From Pseudocitrobacter faecalis (GTDB lineage: Bacteria; Pseudomonadota; Gammaproteobacteria; Enterobacterales; Enterobacteriaceae), in NCBI GenBank assembly GCA_003315335.1, contig QNRL01000008.1, forward strand, positions 239,757 through 303,756: a DNA stretch of 64,000 nucleotides, in the 5' to 3' direction. Every line of letters begins with the position of its first letter. Positions within the stretch are counted from its first letter, which is position 1. Below, piece after piece: positions 1-8,458 of the stretch. The notes under the pieces were generated by a model, which did no database searches, had not been told where the DNA came from, and worked only from the letters and a program-made list of their open reading frames with translations. Both the position numbers and the translations under genes were made by a program.

Positions 1-911
1 AGGGGTCGTTTGCCTGTATTACCGTTGGCCTGATTGTTGGCGCGCTGGCGGAGCGCATTCGCTTCTCTGCGGTACTGATTTTCGTGGTTATCTGGCTGAC
101 GCTCTCCTACATTCCGATTGCGCACATGGTGTGGGGCGGCGGTCTGCTGGGCTCTCATGGCGCACTGGACTTCGCGGGTGGTACGGTTGTACACATCAAC
201 GCTGCGGTTGCGGGTCTCGTCGGGGCGTATCTGATTGGCAAACGCGTGGGTTTTGGCAAAGAAGCGTTCAAACCACATAACCTGCCGATGGTGTTTATCG
301 GTACCGCCATCCTTTACTTCGGCTGGTTTGGCTTCAACGCGGGTTCAGCGAGCGCGGCGAACGAAATTGCCGGTCTGGCTTTCGTGAACACCGTTGTGGC
401 AACGGCGGCAGCGATTCTGGGCTGGGTCTTCGGTGAATGGGCGCTGCGCGGTAAACCGTCTCTGCTGGGCGCGTGTTCCGGGGCGATTGCGGGCCTGGTG
501 GGAATTACTCCAGCGTGTGGCTTTATCGGTGTCGGCGGCGCGTTGATCCTCGGTATTGTTGCGGGACTGGCCGGGCTGTGGGGCGTTACCATCCTGAAAC
601 GCTGGTTGCGTGTGGATGATCCTTGCGATGTCTTCGGCGTTCACGGCGTGTGCGGCATCGTAGGCTGTATCCTGACCGGTATCTTCGCCTCTACCTCCTT
701 TGGCGGTGTCGGTTACGCGGAAGGCGTCACCATGGGTCATCAGGTGCTGGTACAGCTTGAGAGCATCGGCATCACCATCGTCTGGTCGGGCATTGTGGCC
801 TTCGTTGGCTACAAAGTCGCAGATCTGACCGTGGGGCTACGCGTGCCGGAAGAGCAGGAGCGTGAAGGGCTGGATGTTAACAGTCACGGCGAGAACGCGT
901 ATAACGCCTAA
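1..911 (+). CDS. amtB: Ammonium channel AmtB (5' end cut off by window)
   Basis: Inner-membrane ammonium channel of the Amt/Rh family, a trimer that conducts ammonia and is closed by GlnK under nitrogen excess. The reading frame is open from position 3, so about 302 C-terminal residues are present and the start lies outside the window. The two pore histidines are visible in the segments VVHIN and FGVHG, and several glycine-rich membrane helices follow one another. The C-terminal cytoplasmic tail, where GlnK docks, ends GENAYNA as in E. coli. glnK would be expected just upstream, outside the window. Identity is from close family resemblance. Confidence 0.97.
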   Translation, partial: GSFACITVGLIVGALAERIRFSAVLIFVVIWLTLSYIPIAHMVWGGGLLGSHGALDFAGGTVVHINAAVAGLVGAYLIGKRVGFGKEAFKPHNLPMVFIGTAILYFGWFGFNAGSASAANEIAGLAFVNTVVATAAAILGWVFGEWALRGKPSLLGACSGAIAGLVGITPACGFIGVGGALILGIVAGLAGLWGVTILKRWLRVDDPCDVFGVHGVCGIVGCILTGIFASTSFGGVGYAEGVTMGHQVLVQLESIGITIVWSGIVAFVGYKVADLTVGLRVPEEQEREGLDVNSHGENAYNA

Positions 912-924
912 TCAGTGCTCACAA

Positions 925-948
925 AAAGCCTCCGCAAGCGGAGGCTTT
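925..948. terminator. Hairpin terminator after amtB
   Basis: A perfect stem GCCTCCGC/GCGGAGGC with flanking A and T runs sits 14 bases after the amtB stop. The longer T run (five) is on the minus-strand reading, so it may serve both directions. An exact reverse-complement copy lies at 1101-1124. Confidence 0.7.
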
Positions 949-971
949 GAGACTGATGACTAACGCGAAAT

Positions 972-1075
972 TGCCTGATGCGCTACGCTTATCAGGCCTA
1001 CAAGGATTCTGCAATATATTGAACTAGCACGATTTTGTAGGCCGGATAAGGCGTTTTCGCCGCATCCGGCAAGAA
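972..1075. repeat. REP/BIME palindromic element
   Basis: Two inverted REP units (GCCTGATGCG...CTTATCAGGC and GTAGGCCGGATAAGGCG...GCATCCGGC) are separated by about 35 bases. This is the classic enterobacterial intergenic REP pair, located between the convergent genes amtB and tesB. Confidence 0.85.
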
Positions 1076-1100
1076 CAAAGCGCACTTTGTCAGCAATCTG

Positions 1101-1124
1101 AAGCCTCCGCTTGCGGAGGCTTTT
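1101..1124. terminator. Hairpin terminator between tesB and the REP element
   Basis: Stem GCCTCCGC/GCGGAGGC followed by TTTT on the plus strand. It is the reverse complement of the hairpin at 925-948, so the REP pair is bracketed by two inverted copies of one terminator. It lies 17 bases past the tesB stop. Confidence 0.65.
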
Positions 1125-1140
1125 GCTTTCAGACGTCAAC

Positions 1141-2001
1141 CTATCCGCGATTACGCATCACGCCTTCCTGTACCGTCGATGCCACCAGTACGCCATCCTG
1201 CGAATAGAACTCGCCGCGTACAAAGCCACGCGCGCTGGAGGCTGAAGTACTTTCCACGCTGTACAGCAGCCACTCATTCAGGTTAAACGGACGATGGAAC
1301 CACATGGAATGGTCAATCGTCGCAACCTGCATCCCTTTTTCCAGGAAACCGACACCGTGCGGCTGAAGCGCGACCGGCAGGAAGTTGAGATCGGAGGCAT
1401 AACCCAGCAAATTCTGGTGTACGCGTAAATCATCCGGCACCGCCCCGTTAGCGCGCAGCCAGACCTGACGTTTCGGCTCGGCGACGTGGCCTTTCAGTGG
1501 GTTATGGAACTCCACCGGGCGAATTTCCAGCGGACGCTCGCAGAGGAATTTATCTTTTAACACCTGCGGTAACAGATGCTCCAGCGAACGGGCGATATCG
1601 GTTTCTGACGGCAGGCTCTCCGGCGCGGGCGCATCGGGCATGGTTTTCTGATGCTCGTAACCCGGCTCTGGTGCCTGGAATGACGCGGTCATATAGAAAA
1701 TCGGTTTACCGTTCTGAATCGCCGACACCCGGCGAGCGCTGAAACTGTTACCGTCGCGCAGCACTTCAACGTCATAGACAATCGGCTTCAGGCTGTCGCC
1801 CGGGCGCAAGAAATAGCTGTGAAACGAGTGAATCAGGCGTTCTACGGGAACCGTTTCTTTTGCGGCATAAAGCGCCTGACCCACAACCTGGCCGCCAAAT
1901 ACCTGACGCAGCCCCAAATCTTCGCTCTGCCCGCGGAATAATCCTTCTTCGATTTTTTCCAGATTCAACAATGCCAGTAAGTTTGAAAGCGCCTGACTCA
2001 T
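1141..2001 (-). CDS. tesB: Acyl-CoA thioesterase II TesB
   Basis: Cytoplasmic double-hotdog thioesterase that hydrolyses medium- and long-chain acyl-CoAs. The 286 residues equal the E. coli length. The catalytic Asp204 (YASDLN), Thr228 (ATIDHS) and Gln278 (TVQEG) are all in place by counting. The ATG at 2001 was chosen over an upstream TTG at 2013 because it has a GAGG ribosome site 7 bases before it and gives the family N-terminus MSQAL. The gene is convergent with amtB and divergent from ybaY. Confidence 0.96.
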   Translation of the reverse strand: MSQALSNLLALLNLEKIEEGLFRGQSEDLGLRQVFGGQVVGQALYAAKETVPVERLIHSFHSYFLRPGDSLKPIVYDVEVLRDGNSFSARRVSAIQNGKPIFYMTASFQAPEPGYEHQKTMPDAPAPESLPSETDIARSLEHLLPQVLKDKFLCERPLEIRPVEFHNPLKGHVAEPKRQVWLRANGAVPDDLRVHQNLLGYASDLNFLPVALQPHGVGFLEKGMQVATIDHSMWFHRPFNLNEWLLYSVESTSASSARGFVRGEFYSQDGVLVASTVQEGVMRNRG

Positions 2002-2218
2002 AAATGTCCTCAATAATATTTTTCATCGCCGCGGCGAGGGATGAGCACAGTATAACGCAGTTTTGCAGCTGGTCCGATGGGTGCAAAAGTCTGAATAAAA
2101 GGTACTTTGCAGGAAAAAAAAGGAGATCTGTGCCACACTTAACGCGTTATGACTGTTTATGAATGGTCGCTCTGGCAGGAAAAAATCCTGCAGATGCATG
2201 AGCGAAAAGGAGAACGCA

Positions 2219-2788
2219 ATGAAAATCGTGCCAATGTTAAGTGGAATAGCCATCGCCGTCGCCCTGTCTGCCTGTGCAGATAAGAGTGCTGATATTCAGA
2301 CCCCGGCGCCAAATCCGAGCGCGGCGGGCGCTACACAAGGCGCTATTCAGCAGCCGAGTGTAACGGGTACCGTTTGGATCCGTCAGAAAGTGGCCCTGCC
2401 ACCCGATGCCGTGCTGACCGTTACCGTTTCTGATGCCTCGCTCGCGGATGCACCGTCCAAAGTTATCGCTCAGAAAGTGACGCGTACCGAAGGGAAACAG
2501 GCACCCTTTAGCTTTGTGCTGCCGTTCAACCCGAAGGACATCCAGCCTAATGCCCGAATTCTGTTGAGCGCAGCCATTACGCTGAATGATAAGCTGATCT
2601 TTATCACTGACACCGTGCAGCCTATTATCAATCAGGGCGGCACCAAAGCTGACCTGACGCTGGTTCCGGTACAGCAGACGGCCATGCCAATGCAACAAAC
2701 CGGTGGTGCGGCAACGACCGTACCCTCAACGTCGCCAACCCAGGTTAATCCGTCTTCTTCGGATCCGGCGCCGACGCAAATCCCGTAA
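2219..2788 (+). CDS. ybaY: YbaY lipoprotein (YscW/pilotin-like family)
   Basis: Predicted envelope lipoprotein of 189 residues. The signal peptide ends in the lipobox LSAC with the lipidated Cys at residue 19. The middle part (about 50-150) is the YbaY/YscW-type beta domain with the conserved GTVWIRQKVALPPDA stretch, and the C-terminal 35 residues are low-complexity (Thr, Ser, Pro, Gln). The start is set by an AAGGAG ribosome site and the lipobox position; a longer frame from 2159 has no such support. Its function is not established. Known YbaY-family members are linked to outer-membrane secretin chaperones only by fold. Confidence 0.92.
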   Translation: MKIVPMLSGIAIAVALSACADKSADIQTPAPNPSAAGATQGAIQQPSVTGTVWIRQKVALPPDAVLTVTVSDASLADAPSKVIAQKVTRTEGKQAPFSFVLPFNPKDIQPNARILLSAAITLNDKLIFITDTVQPIINQGGTKADLTLVPVQQTAMPMQQTGGAATTVPSTSPTQVNPSSSDPAPTQIP

Positions 2789-2794
2789 TCAACA

Positions 2795-2880
2795 TTGCCT
2801 GATGCGCGGCGCTTATCAGGCCTACAAGGTTTCTGCACTATTTTGTAGGCCGGATAAGGCGAAGCCGCATCCGGCAAGAA
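2795..2880. repeat. REP/BIME palindromic element
   Basis: Inverted REP pair of the same family as at 972-1075 (GCCTGATGCG...TTATCAGGC, then GTAGGCCGGATAAGGCG...CATCCGGC), between ybaY and the convergent atl. Confidence 0.85.
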
Positions 2881-2907
2881 CAACGCGAACGTTGTCAGTA
2901 ACCTGTA

Positions 2908-2935
2908 ATGCCCTCCTCGCGAGGGCATTTTTTTT
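2908..2935 (+). terminator. Intrinsic terminator of ybaY
   Basis: Stem ATGCCCTC/GAGGGCAT with a five-base loop and eight Ts. It overlaps the last codon of the convergent atl gene by two bases. Confidence 0.8.
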
Positions 2936-3245
2936 AGTAGATCCAGCGGTACTTCTGCAAATCAATCTTCCCACCGCCTGATACCTGCACGCCCTCGGCG
3001 AGCAGCGCCTGTCGCTGGCGCTGTAAATCCGGGCCGGTAAGGGAAATGGTGCCGTGGCGATTCACTACCCGATGCCAGGGCAATGTAGAGCCTTCCGGCA
3101 GGCGCTTTAATACGCCACCAACCTGCCGCGCTGCACGTGGCGAACCCGCCAGACGCGCCACATCACCGTAGGTGGTGACGAAGCCTTCCGGGATCGAGGC
3201 GACAATTTGCCAGACTCGCTGGGGAAAGGAATCGAGTGCGTCCAT
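2934..3245 (-). CDS. atl: Alkyltransferase-like protein Atl (YbaZ)
   Basis: Non-catalytic relative of O6-methylguanine-DNA methyltransferase that binds bulky O6-alkylguanine and hands it to nucleotide excision repair. The 103 residues contain the helix-turn-helix core (GSPRAARQVGG) and the PWHRV motif, where Trp57 replaces the acceptor Cys of true methyltransferases. This substitution defines the ATL family. The protein is shorter at its N-terminus than the form annotated in E. coli (129 residues), which has an extra leader before the conserved DSFPQRVWQ. A CAGGAA ribosome site supports this ATG. Confidence 0.93.
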   Translation of the reverse strand: MDALDSFPQRVWQIVASIPEGFVTTYGDVARLAGSPRAARQVGGVLKRLPEGSTLPWHRVVNRHGTISLTGPDLQRQRQALLAEGVQVSGGGKIDLQKYRWIY

Positions 3246-3341
3246 AGTCTGTTCCTGATAAACCAGCGTTCAGCATAATCAGCAACCTGCGTGCTGTGAA
3301 GGGGCGATTGCGCAAGAATCCAGCAGGTAACCGCAGATGGC

Positions 3342-3370
3342 TTGCAATTGCATGGCACTGCAGGGATAAT
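3342..3370 (+). promoter_or_regulatory. Sigma70 promoter of ffs
   Basis: A -35 box TTGCAA (3342-3347) and a -10 box GATAAT (3365-3370) are separated by 17 bases, followed by a GC-rich discriminator (GCGCC) typical of stringently controlled stable-RNA promoters. Transcription should start near 3377, giving a precursor leader of about 27 bases, consistent with the known RNase P processing of 4.5S RNA. Confidence 0.75.
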
Positions 3371-3403
3371 GCGCCAGCGCGTTAGGTAACTAACGCTCTC
3401 AAT

Positions 3404-3517
3404 GGGGGCTCTGTTGGTTCTCCCGCAACGCTACTCTGTTCACCAGGTCAGGTCCGGAAGGAAGCAGCCAGGGCAGATGACGCGTGTGCCGGGATGTAGC
3501 TGGCAGGGCCCCCACCC
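3404..3517 (+). ncRNA. ffs: 4.5S RNA, signal recognition particle RNA
   Basis: RNA component of the bacterial signal recognition particle; it binds Ffh and the receptor FtsY for co-translational membrane targeting. The 114-nt sequence forms one long hairpin whose ends are GGGGGCUCUG and CAGGGCCCCC. The conserved tip and asymmetric loop are present as CAGGUCAGG, GGAAGG, AGCAGCC and GGCAGAUGACG. Only a few differences from the E. coli RNA are apparent, for example CCAGGGCAG for CCAAGGCAG. Confidence 0.97.
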
Positions 3518-3598
3518 AATTCAGCTCTCCGCAATAACGTTTTCCTCTCTCAACAATACCACGACATCTTTCATCGCCTCTGAGTCGCGGCAAAGCCG

Positions 3599-5026
3599 TT
3601 AAATGATTTTGCGTAAGCGATGCGTATTTTGCTGCCCGGCAAGCGTCTGCCAGATCGGCTGTAATAATTCGAAGGCATTACGCAATGTTTCATCCGGCAG
3701 CGTAAAAGGCAGGCGCAGGTTGCGTTCAAACGCGCCCGCCAGCCCGAAGCGCGTGCCTGTGCCCAGATGAATTCCCACGCCTTCCGCCTGGGCGGCAAAC
3801 TGCGTCGCCAGCATTTCGGGCAGCTCAACCCAGAAAGAGAGTCCGCCTTCAGGCTGGGTAAAGCGCCACTCCGGAAAATAGTCTTGCATGAGTGCGGCGC
3901 ACATGTCGCGACGTTGCGCCAGCATCGCTCTTCTGGCAGGCATTAATTGGTCACTGTTTTCCAGTAACCACAGCGCCGCTAATTGTTCCAGCAGGGGGGA
4001 GCCGAGATCGAGCGTATCGCGCGCCTGAATCAGCGACGCGAGCGTGCGTGTTGAGGCCCGAACCCACCCTAAACGTAAACCACCCCAGAAACTTTTCCCG
4101 GCAGAGCCGATGGTAATCACCGGGGCATCGGCATTGAAAGCGGCCAGCGGCGGGGGAGGTGGGGCGTTGTACCATAAATCGACCATCGTTTCGTCTACCA
4201 CCAGCGTGGTGCGCGTGCGAGCGCTAAGGTCGGCAACAATCTGCCGTGTGGCGTGGTCCATACAGCGACCGGTGGGATTATGAAAATCAGGCATCAGCCA
4301 TGCCAGACGCGGCGCGGTCTGCGCGATGATGGCCGCCAGCCCGTCGGTATCCCAGCCCTGCGTGGGCAAAGATAAACCCACGGGGCGGCAGGATGCGCCC
4401 TGAATCGCGGCAATCGCTAACGGATAAGTAGGATTCTCAACCACCACGCGATCGCCCGGCCCGGTCATTGCACGTAACACCAGCGCCAGCCCGCTGAGCG
4501 CGCCGTTCACCAGCATAATCTCGTCCGCTTTTGTCGGCAGGCCGCGTGCGCAGTAACGATGCGCAATGGCTTCCCGCAGTACCCTTAATCCATGCTGGTC
4601 GTAGCCCGTGTGGTGCAGATAGCCTGGCAGCATGGTTAATGCATGGCTGTAGGCCTGATGAATTTCAGCGCCCGCACTCAGCGCGGCGGTAGAAAGATCC
4701 AGCGCCTCAGGTGCCGACATGCGGGTCGGAATCTCTCGGCGGCCTTCCGGTAACATTACCCACGAGCCGCTACCGTGGCGACTTTGTAGATACCCTTCAT
4801 CCCGCAGCTGCGCCAGTGCGCTGGCGATAGTGGTACGACTGACGCCTAACACCGTGGCAAATTCACGTTCGCCGGGCAAACGGCTCTCCAGCGGTAATCG
4901 CCCATCAAGGATCAGCAAACGCAGCGCCTGCGCCAGCTGCCGCCAGAGCGGAGTGCGTGAGTTTGTCTCCTGCCAGTGGCCCAGCAGGCGTACCAAAGAG
5001 TGTGATGCCGAGCGTCGCGGTGTCAT
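3599..5026 (-). CDS. yczR: MocR/GntR-type regulator YczR
   Basis: Transcription factor with an N-terminal GntR winged helix (about residues 25-95, LPGEREFATVLGVSRTTI) joined to a fold-type I aminotransferase domain that should bind pyridoxal phosphate (PLP). The PLP lysine is in GSAGKSFWGG, with DFHNPTG and VVDETMVD as cofactor-site motifs. The ATG at 5026 gives 475 residues. A longer frame to 5116 would cover the shared control region and overlap yczE, so it was not used. The gene is divergent from yczE, the usual partner in bacteria, and is inferred to control it. The DNA between the two genes carries phased repeats. Confidence 0.85.
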   Translation of the reverse strand: MTPRRSASHSLVRLLGHWQETNSRTPLWRQLAQALRLLILDGRLPLESRLPGEREFATVLGVSRTTIASALAQLRDEGYLQSRHGSGSWVMLPEGRREIPTRMSAPEALDLSTAALSAGAEIHQAYSHALTMLPGYLHHTGYDQHGLRVLREAIAHRYCARGLPTKADEIMLVNGALSGLALVLRAMTGPGDRVVVENPTYPLAIAAIQGASCRPVGLSLPTQGWDTDGLAAIIAQTAPRLAWLMPDFHNPTGRCMDHATRQIVADLSARTRTTLVVDETMVDLWYNAPPPPPLAAFNADAPVITIGSAGKSFWGGLRLGWVRASTRTLASLIQARDTLDLGSPLLEQLAALWLLENSDQLMPARRAMLAQRRDMCAALMQDYFPEWRFTQPEGGLSFWVELPEMLATQFAAQAEGVGIHLGTGTRFGLAGAFERNLRLPFTLPDETLRNAFELLQPIWQTLAGQQNTHRLRKII

Positions 5027-5030
5027 ATGC

Positions 5031-5090
5031 AGTCCACTTTTTAAAAACTGGTCATTAATCATAAGTCCATTTTCACCGATGATGAAGTCC
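5031..5090. promoter_or_regulatory. Candidate YczR operator: three phased AGTCC repeats
   Basis: AGTCCACTTT (5031), AGTCCATTTT (5064) and AGTCCTGAAC (5086) are direct repeats spaced 33 and 22 bases apart, that is, on the same face of the helix. They fill the space between the yczR and yczE starts. MocR regulators are known to bind direct repeats. The assignment to YczR is inference. Confidence 0.55.
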
Positions 5091-5114
5091 TGAACGCTTA
5101 TTTTGAGGTGCATC

Positions 5115-5717
5115 ATGCTCCGTCGACTTACCCAGCTATATATCGGTTTGGCCCTTTACGGTGTTTCCACGGCGATGTTTGTTCGTGCGGATCTGGGGGC
5201 GGATCCATGGAACGTATTTCATCTCGGCGTCGCCAGCCTGCTGTCGATGAATATTGGTCTGGTGATTATCGCCACCGGCGTCCTGGTGCTGCTGTTCTGG
5301 ATCCCCCTGCGCCAGCGTCCGGGGTTGGGTACGGTCAGTAACGTGATTGTGCTGGGGCTGACCGCCGATGCGACGCTGGCTATTCTGCCGCCGCTGGAAT
5401 CTCTGGTGGCGCGTAGCGCGCTGCTGGCTGCGGCAATTGTGGTGAATGCGCTGGCAACGGGGATGTATATCGGCGCGGGCTTCGGCGCGGGGCCGCGCGA
5501 TGGCCTGATGACCGGGCTGCACGCGCGTACCGGCTGGTCGGTACGGATGATCCGCACCACGATTGAACTGTCAGTGCTGGTGATTGGCGTGCTGCTGGGC
5601 GGAACGTTTGGCGTGGGCACCGTGCTGTATGCCCTGGCGATCGGCCCCTTAATTCAGCTCTGCCTGCCGTGGTTTCGTCAACCCACCGGCACGCGTAGTG
5701 CGGCCGTCATTTCCTGA
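5115..5717 (+). CDS. yczE: YczE-type inner-membrane protein
   Basis: Polytopic membrane protein of the YczE/YyaS/YitT family, about 200 residues with five or six hydrophobic segments and the family signature DPWNVFHLG near residue 30 and GAGFGAGPRDGLM in the middle. The ATG at 5115 is preceded by GAGGTG at 5 bases. A TTG start at 5103 in the same frame is less likely. The transported substrate or function is unknown. Divergence from the PLP-binding regulator YczR hints at a vitamin B6 or amino-acid related signal, which is inference. Confidence 0.85.
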   Translation: MLRRLTQLYIGLALYGVSTAMFVRADLGADPWNVFHLGVASLLSMNIGLVIIATGVLVLLFWIPLRQRPGLGTVSNVIVLGLTADATLAILPPLESLVARSALLAAAIVVNALATGMYIGAGFGAGPRDGLMTGLHARTGWSVRMIRTTIELSVLVIGVLLGGTFGVGTVLYALAIGPLIQLCLPWFRQPTGTRSAAVIS

Positions 5718-5823
5718 GCGCAGAGTTGCGGGTGCGCTACGCGTTTAGCGGGTAGCAGAACTAAACTTATCAACAGACGCGGCCAGGTTTTCTGGCTGCG
5801 CTGTCACTTCGGAGGTTTATCTG

Positions 5824-6177
5824 ATGAAGTATGTTGATGGTTTCGTTGTGGCTGTTCCCGCGGAAAATAAGGAGGCGTACCGCGAGATGGCCGCAAAAGC
5901 AGCGCCGCTGTTTAAAGAGTTCGGCGCAACCCGCATTGTCGAATGCTGGGCGGATGATGTGCCTAACGGCAATCTGACCGATTTTCGCATGGCGGTGCAG
6001 GCAGAAGAGCACGAAGAGGTGGTCTTCAGCTGGATTGAATACCCTTCCAAAGATGTTCGTGATGCGGCAAATGAGAAAATGATGAACGACCCGCGCATGA
6101 AGGCGCTGGGGGAGTCGATGCCGTTTGACGGACGACGTATGATCTACGGGGGGTTCCTGCCCATCGTCGACGAGTAG
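5824..6177 (+). CDS. ybaA: YbaA, DUF1428 family protein
   Basis: Small cytoplasmic protein of 117 residues, the same length as E. coli YbaA and nearly identical in the core (KYVDGFVVAVP, FSWIEYPSK, MPFDGRRMIYGGF). DUF1428 has a dimeric ferredoxin-like (ABM-type) fold. No reaction is established for it. A good GGAGG ribosome site lies 7 bases before the ATG. The 106 bases between yczE and this gene show no promoter that I can name with confidence. Confidence 0.93.
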   Translation: MKYVDGFVVAVPAENKEAYREMAAKAAPLFKEFGATRIVECWADDVPNGNLTDFRMAVQAEEHEEVVFSWIEYPSKDVRDAANEKMMNDPRMKALGESMPFDGRRMIYGGFLPIVDE

Positions 6178-6216
6178 CCAGGCTGGCTGTGCGGCGTGCC
6201 GCCAGCCAGCCGCATG

Positions 6217-6762
6217 TCAGGAGACTTTGGTAAACAAGCGGTGGCGGTCAATCACCTCACCGTCACCGCGAAAAATCCCGCCGCCCGTATAATGCAGCGT
6301 TTGCGGCCATTCAGGCTCGGGCTTCACGCGTGCGGCGACCACTTCAAAAATAAAGAAATTGTAGCGCTCGACCAGCGCGTCATCATACAAACGACACTCA
6401 AAGCTGGCGTGACATTCTGCAATACCCGGCGCAGCAACCAGCTCGCTTTTTTCTGCCGTAAGATCAAAATGGGCGAACTTATCGGTGCTGTCGCCGCGAC
6501 AATTGCCGATGCCGGAGACGATATCCACCATGCTGGCATCGGGCAGATTAATCACACATTCGCCGCTCTGGCGGATTAAGGCATAGCTGACGTTGCCGGC
6601 GGAAATCATCAACCCCACCAGCGAGGGGGAAAACTCAAGTATGGTGTGCCAGCCCAGCGTCATAATGTTGTTTTTGCCCTGCCAGTGGCTGCTGACCAGC
6701 ACCACCGGGCCGGGCTCCAGCCAGTGACGCACATCTTCCAGAGGCCAGTGTTGCTTGTTCAT
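6217..6762 (-). CDS. Flavin reductase family protein (FMN-binding split barrel)
   Basis: Protein of 181 residues with the flavin-reductase-like fold: PVVLVSS near residue 20, the FMN-contact region TLGWHTILEFSPSLVGLMIS, and the C-terminal LHYTGGGIFRGDG. Such proteins bind FMN, and some supply reduced flavin to monooxygenases. The start ATG at 6762 has a strong GGAGAG ribosome site; the frame is open further upstream (to 6951) but antisense to pdeB's end and without family similarity. It faces ybaA tail to tail. The partner and substrate are unknown. The gene is not in the E. coli K-12 segment as I recall it. Confidence 0.8.
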   Translation of the reverse strand: MNKQHWPLEDVRHWLEPGPVVLVSSHWQGKNNIMTLGWHTILEFSPSLVGLMISAGNVSYALIRQSGECVINLPDASMVDIVSGIGNCRGDSTDKFAHFDLTAEKSELVAAPGIAECHASFECRLYDDALVERYNFFIFEVVAARVKPEPEWPQTLHYTGGGIFRGDGEVIDRHRLFTKVS

Positions 6763-6802
6763 TGCGCTCTCCTTCTCGTTGGCTTTACCGTAAGCATAGC
6801 CC

Positions 6803-8362
6803 TTAGTGCGAGCGCAAATTCTCCTCGGCCCAGATAATAAAATCAGTTTTTGGCAGCGCTTTGCTGTACAGCCAGCCCTGGCCGTAATGCACGCCGTGCT
6901 GATATAACCACTCCTGCTGGCAGGCATTTTCGATCCCTTCGGCCACCACATCCAGCTTCAGGCTTTTCGCCATTTCGATGATATGCGGCGTCACCTGCTG
7001 GTATTCCAGCGCATCCACAAACGATTTATCGATTTTCAGGGTATCGACTTCCAGATCCTGCAGATAACGCAAACTGGAATACCCGGTGCCAAAATCATCG
7101 ATGTAAATCGCATGCCCCGCTTTGCGATAACTTGCGATGGCAGGCAACGTGGTGGTTGGGTCGGCAAAACCACGCTCGGTCAATTCCAGGGCGATTTGCG
7201 AGGGCAATACCTTGCTGTGATTAAGCTGCTCTTTTAATAACGCAGGAAGTGTGGCAGAACGAAGATCCTCAACTGAAAGATTGATGGAGATGTGGAGATC
7301 CGGATGAACATGAAGCCATTTCCCCAGGTCGTGGAATACGTTTTTTACCACCGTTTCTGTGAGTCGGGTGATAAGCCCGGTTTGCTCAGCGAGCGGAATA
7401 AAAATTTCCGGGGACAAATAGCTGCCATCGGCTTGCTGCCAGCGTGCCAGCGCTTCAGCGCCAACAATTCGCCCGCTTTTTAGCGAAACAATCGGCTGAT
7501 AGTGAACGGTGATGGCCGATTCATTTAAGGCGTCGAGCATACGGTGGTGGGGGGACTGCAGGCGCCGTAACAGACGCATAATAAACCAGGCGGCTAACAA
7601 ACTGATTAAGATGCCAATCGGTAACCAGATAAGCAATTGATGATGCCAGCTGGCGACTTTAGGTTGTACCGGCGACCAGGTGACCACCGCCAGATCAAGC
7701 TCGGGATAATGCCGCACGGTGTAGATAGTGTGATTGACCGTCAGGGTTTCCAGCCCCTCTTTTTGCATGCGTTTGAACACCGCAATATCAATCGGCTGGC
7801 TGCTTGCCAGCACGCGGTCTCTCACCGTGCCCAGAAGCGCAGACTGAATATTGCTGAGCTCAGAGGGAATCACGTCGATAAAGGAAAGCGGGTCGATAAT
7901 CACCATATGCTGCTTGCTGGCGACAGCAATCATATGATGGTCAAGGCCAAGATCGTTCTTCGCGGTAAACCAGGTTCGGTAGCCATCGGGTGTCACGCGA
8001 TCGGGTTCCGGATAGGTGATGGGGGCGCTTTGCACCTCCAGCGAGGAGCATATCGGCGTTAAGCCCTCAAGATAAAGCACTTCCTGAACATAGCGCCAGG
8101 AGTAGGAGAGGCGGCGCATTTCAAGCAGTTGCTGCGGGCTACAGCCCGGATTTTTGGAGGCGTCAATCTGGACAAGCGCGGCTTTCGCTTGATCCAGCAC
8201 CTGCAGCGTGCGCGCCATCACGCGCGAAGCGTAGAGTTCCTGTTCATCCCTGAACTGGGCGTCCGCTTCTTGATGAGCCAGCCAGATGCTCAGTAAAATC
8301 GGCAAAAAAATTGCCAAAATGAGCACGCCCGTCACCAGACCCACCAGATGTCGTGTTGTCAC
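6803..8362 (-). CDS. pdeB: CSS-motif cyclic-di-GMP phosphodiesterase PdeB (YlaB)
   Basis: Membrane-bound c-di-GMP-degrading enzyme of 519 residues. Layout: a membrane helix at about 7-28, a periplasmic CSS domain with Cys74 and the CSS motif at Cys105, a second helix at about 240-262, then an EAL domain from about 275. The EAL signature is GAEALARW, with ELTERGF, DDFGTGYSSL, KIDKSFV and VAEGIE carrying metal- and substrate-binding residues, so it looks catalytically complete. In this family the two periplasmic cysteines sense the DSB redox state. The start is GTG with AAGGAC 7-8 bases before it. It probably lowers c-di-GMP and favours motility. Confidence 0.93.
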   Translation of the reverse strand: MTTRHLVGLVTGVLILAIFLPILLSIWLAHQEADAQFRDEQELYASRVMARTLQVLDQAKAALVQIDASKNPGCSPQQLLEMRRLSYSWRYVQEVLYLEGLTPICSSLEVQSAPITYPEPDRVTPDGYRTWFTAKNDLGLDHHMIAVASKQHMVIIDPLSFIDVIPSELSNIQSALLGTVRDRVLASSQPIDIAVFKRMQKEGLETLTVNHTIYTVRHYPELDLAVVTWSPVQPKVASWHHQLLIWLPIGILISLLAAWFIMRLLRRLQSPHHRMLDALNESAITVHYQPIVSLKSGRIVGAEALARWQQADGSYLSPEIFIPLAEQTGLITRLTETVVKNVFHDLGKWLHVHPDLHISINLSVEDLRSATLPALLKEQLNHSKVLPSQIALELTERGFADPTTTLPAIASYRKAGHAIYIDDFGTGYSSLRYLQDLEVDTLKIDKSFVDALEYQQVTPHIIEMAKSLKLDVVAEGIENACQQEWLYQHGVHYGQGWLYSKALPKTDFIIWAEENLRSH

Positions 8363-8458
8363 AGCGTTGTCCTTAATGTGGCAAAGTACGACAAGTATAT
8401 CCCATTAAAATAATAAGCTTATTAAACAATAGGGTTATTCTGAGATTGACTGCGCAAA

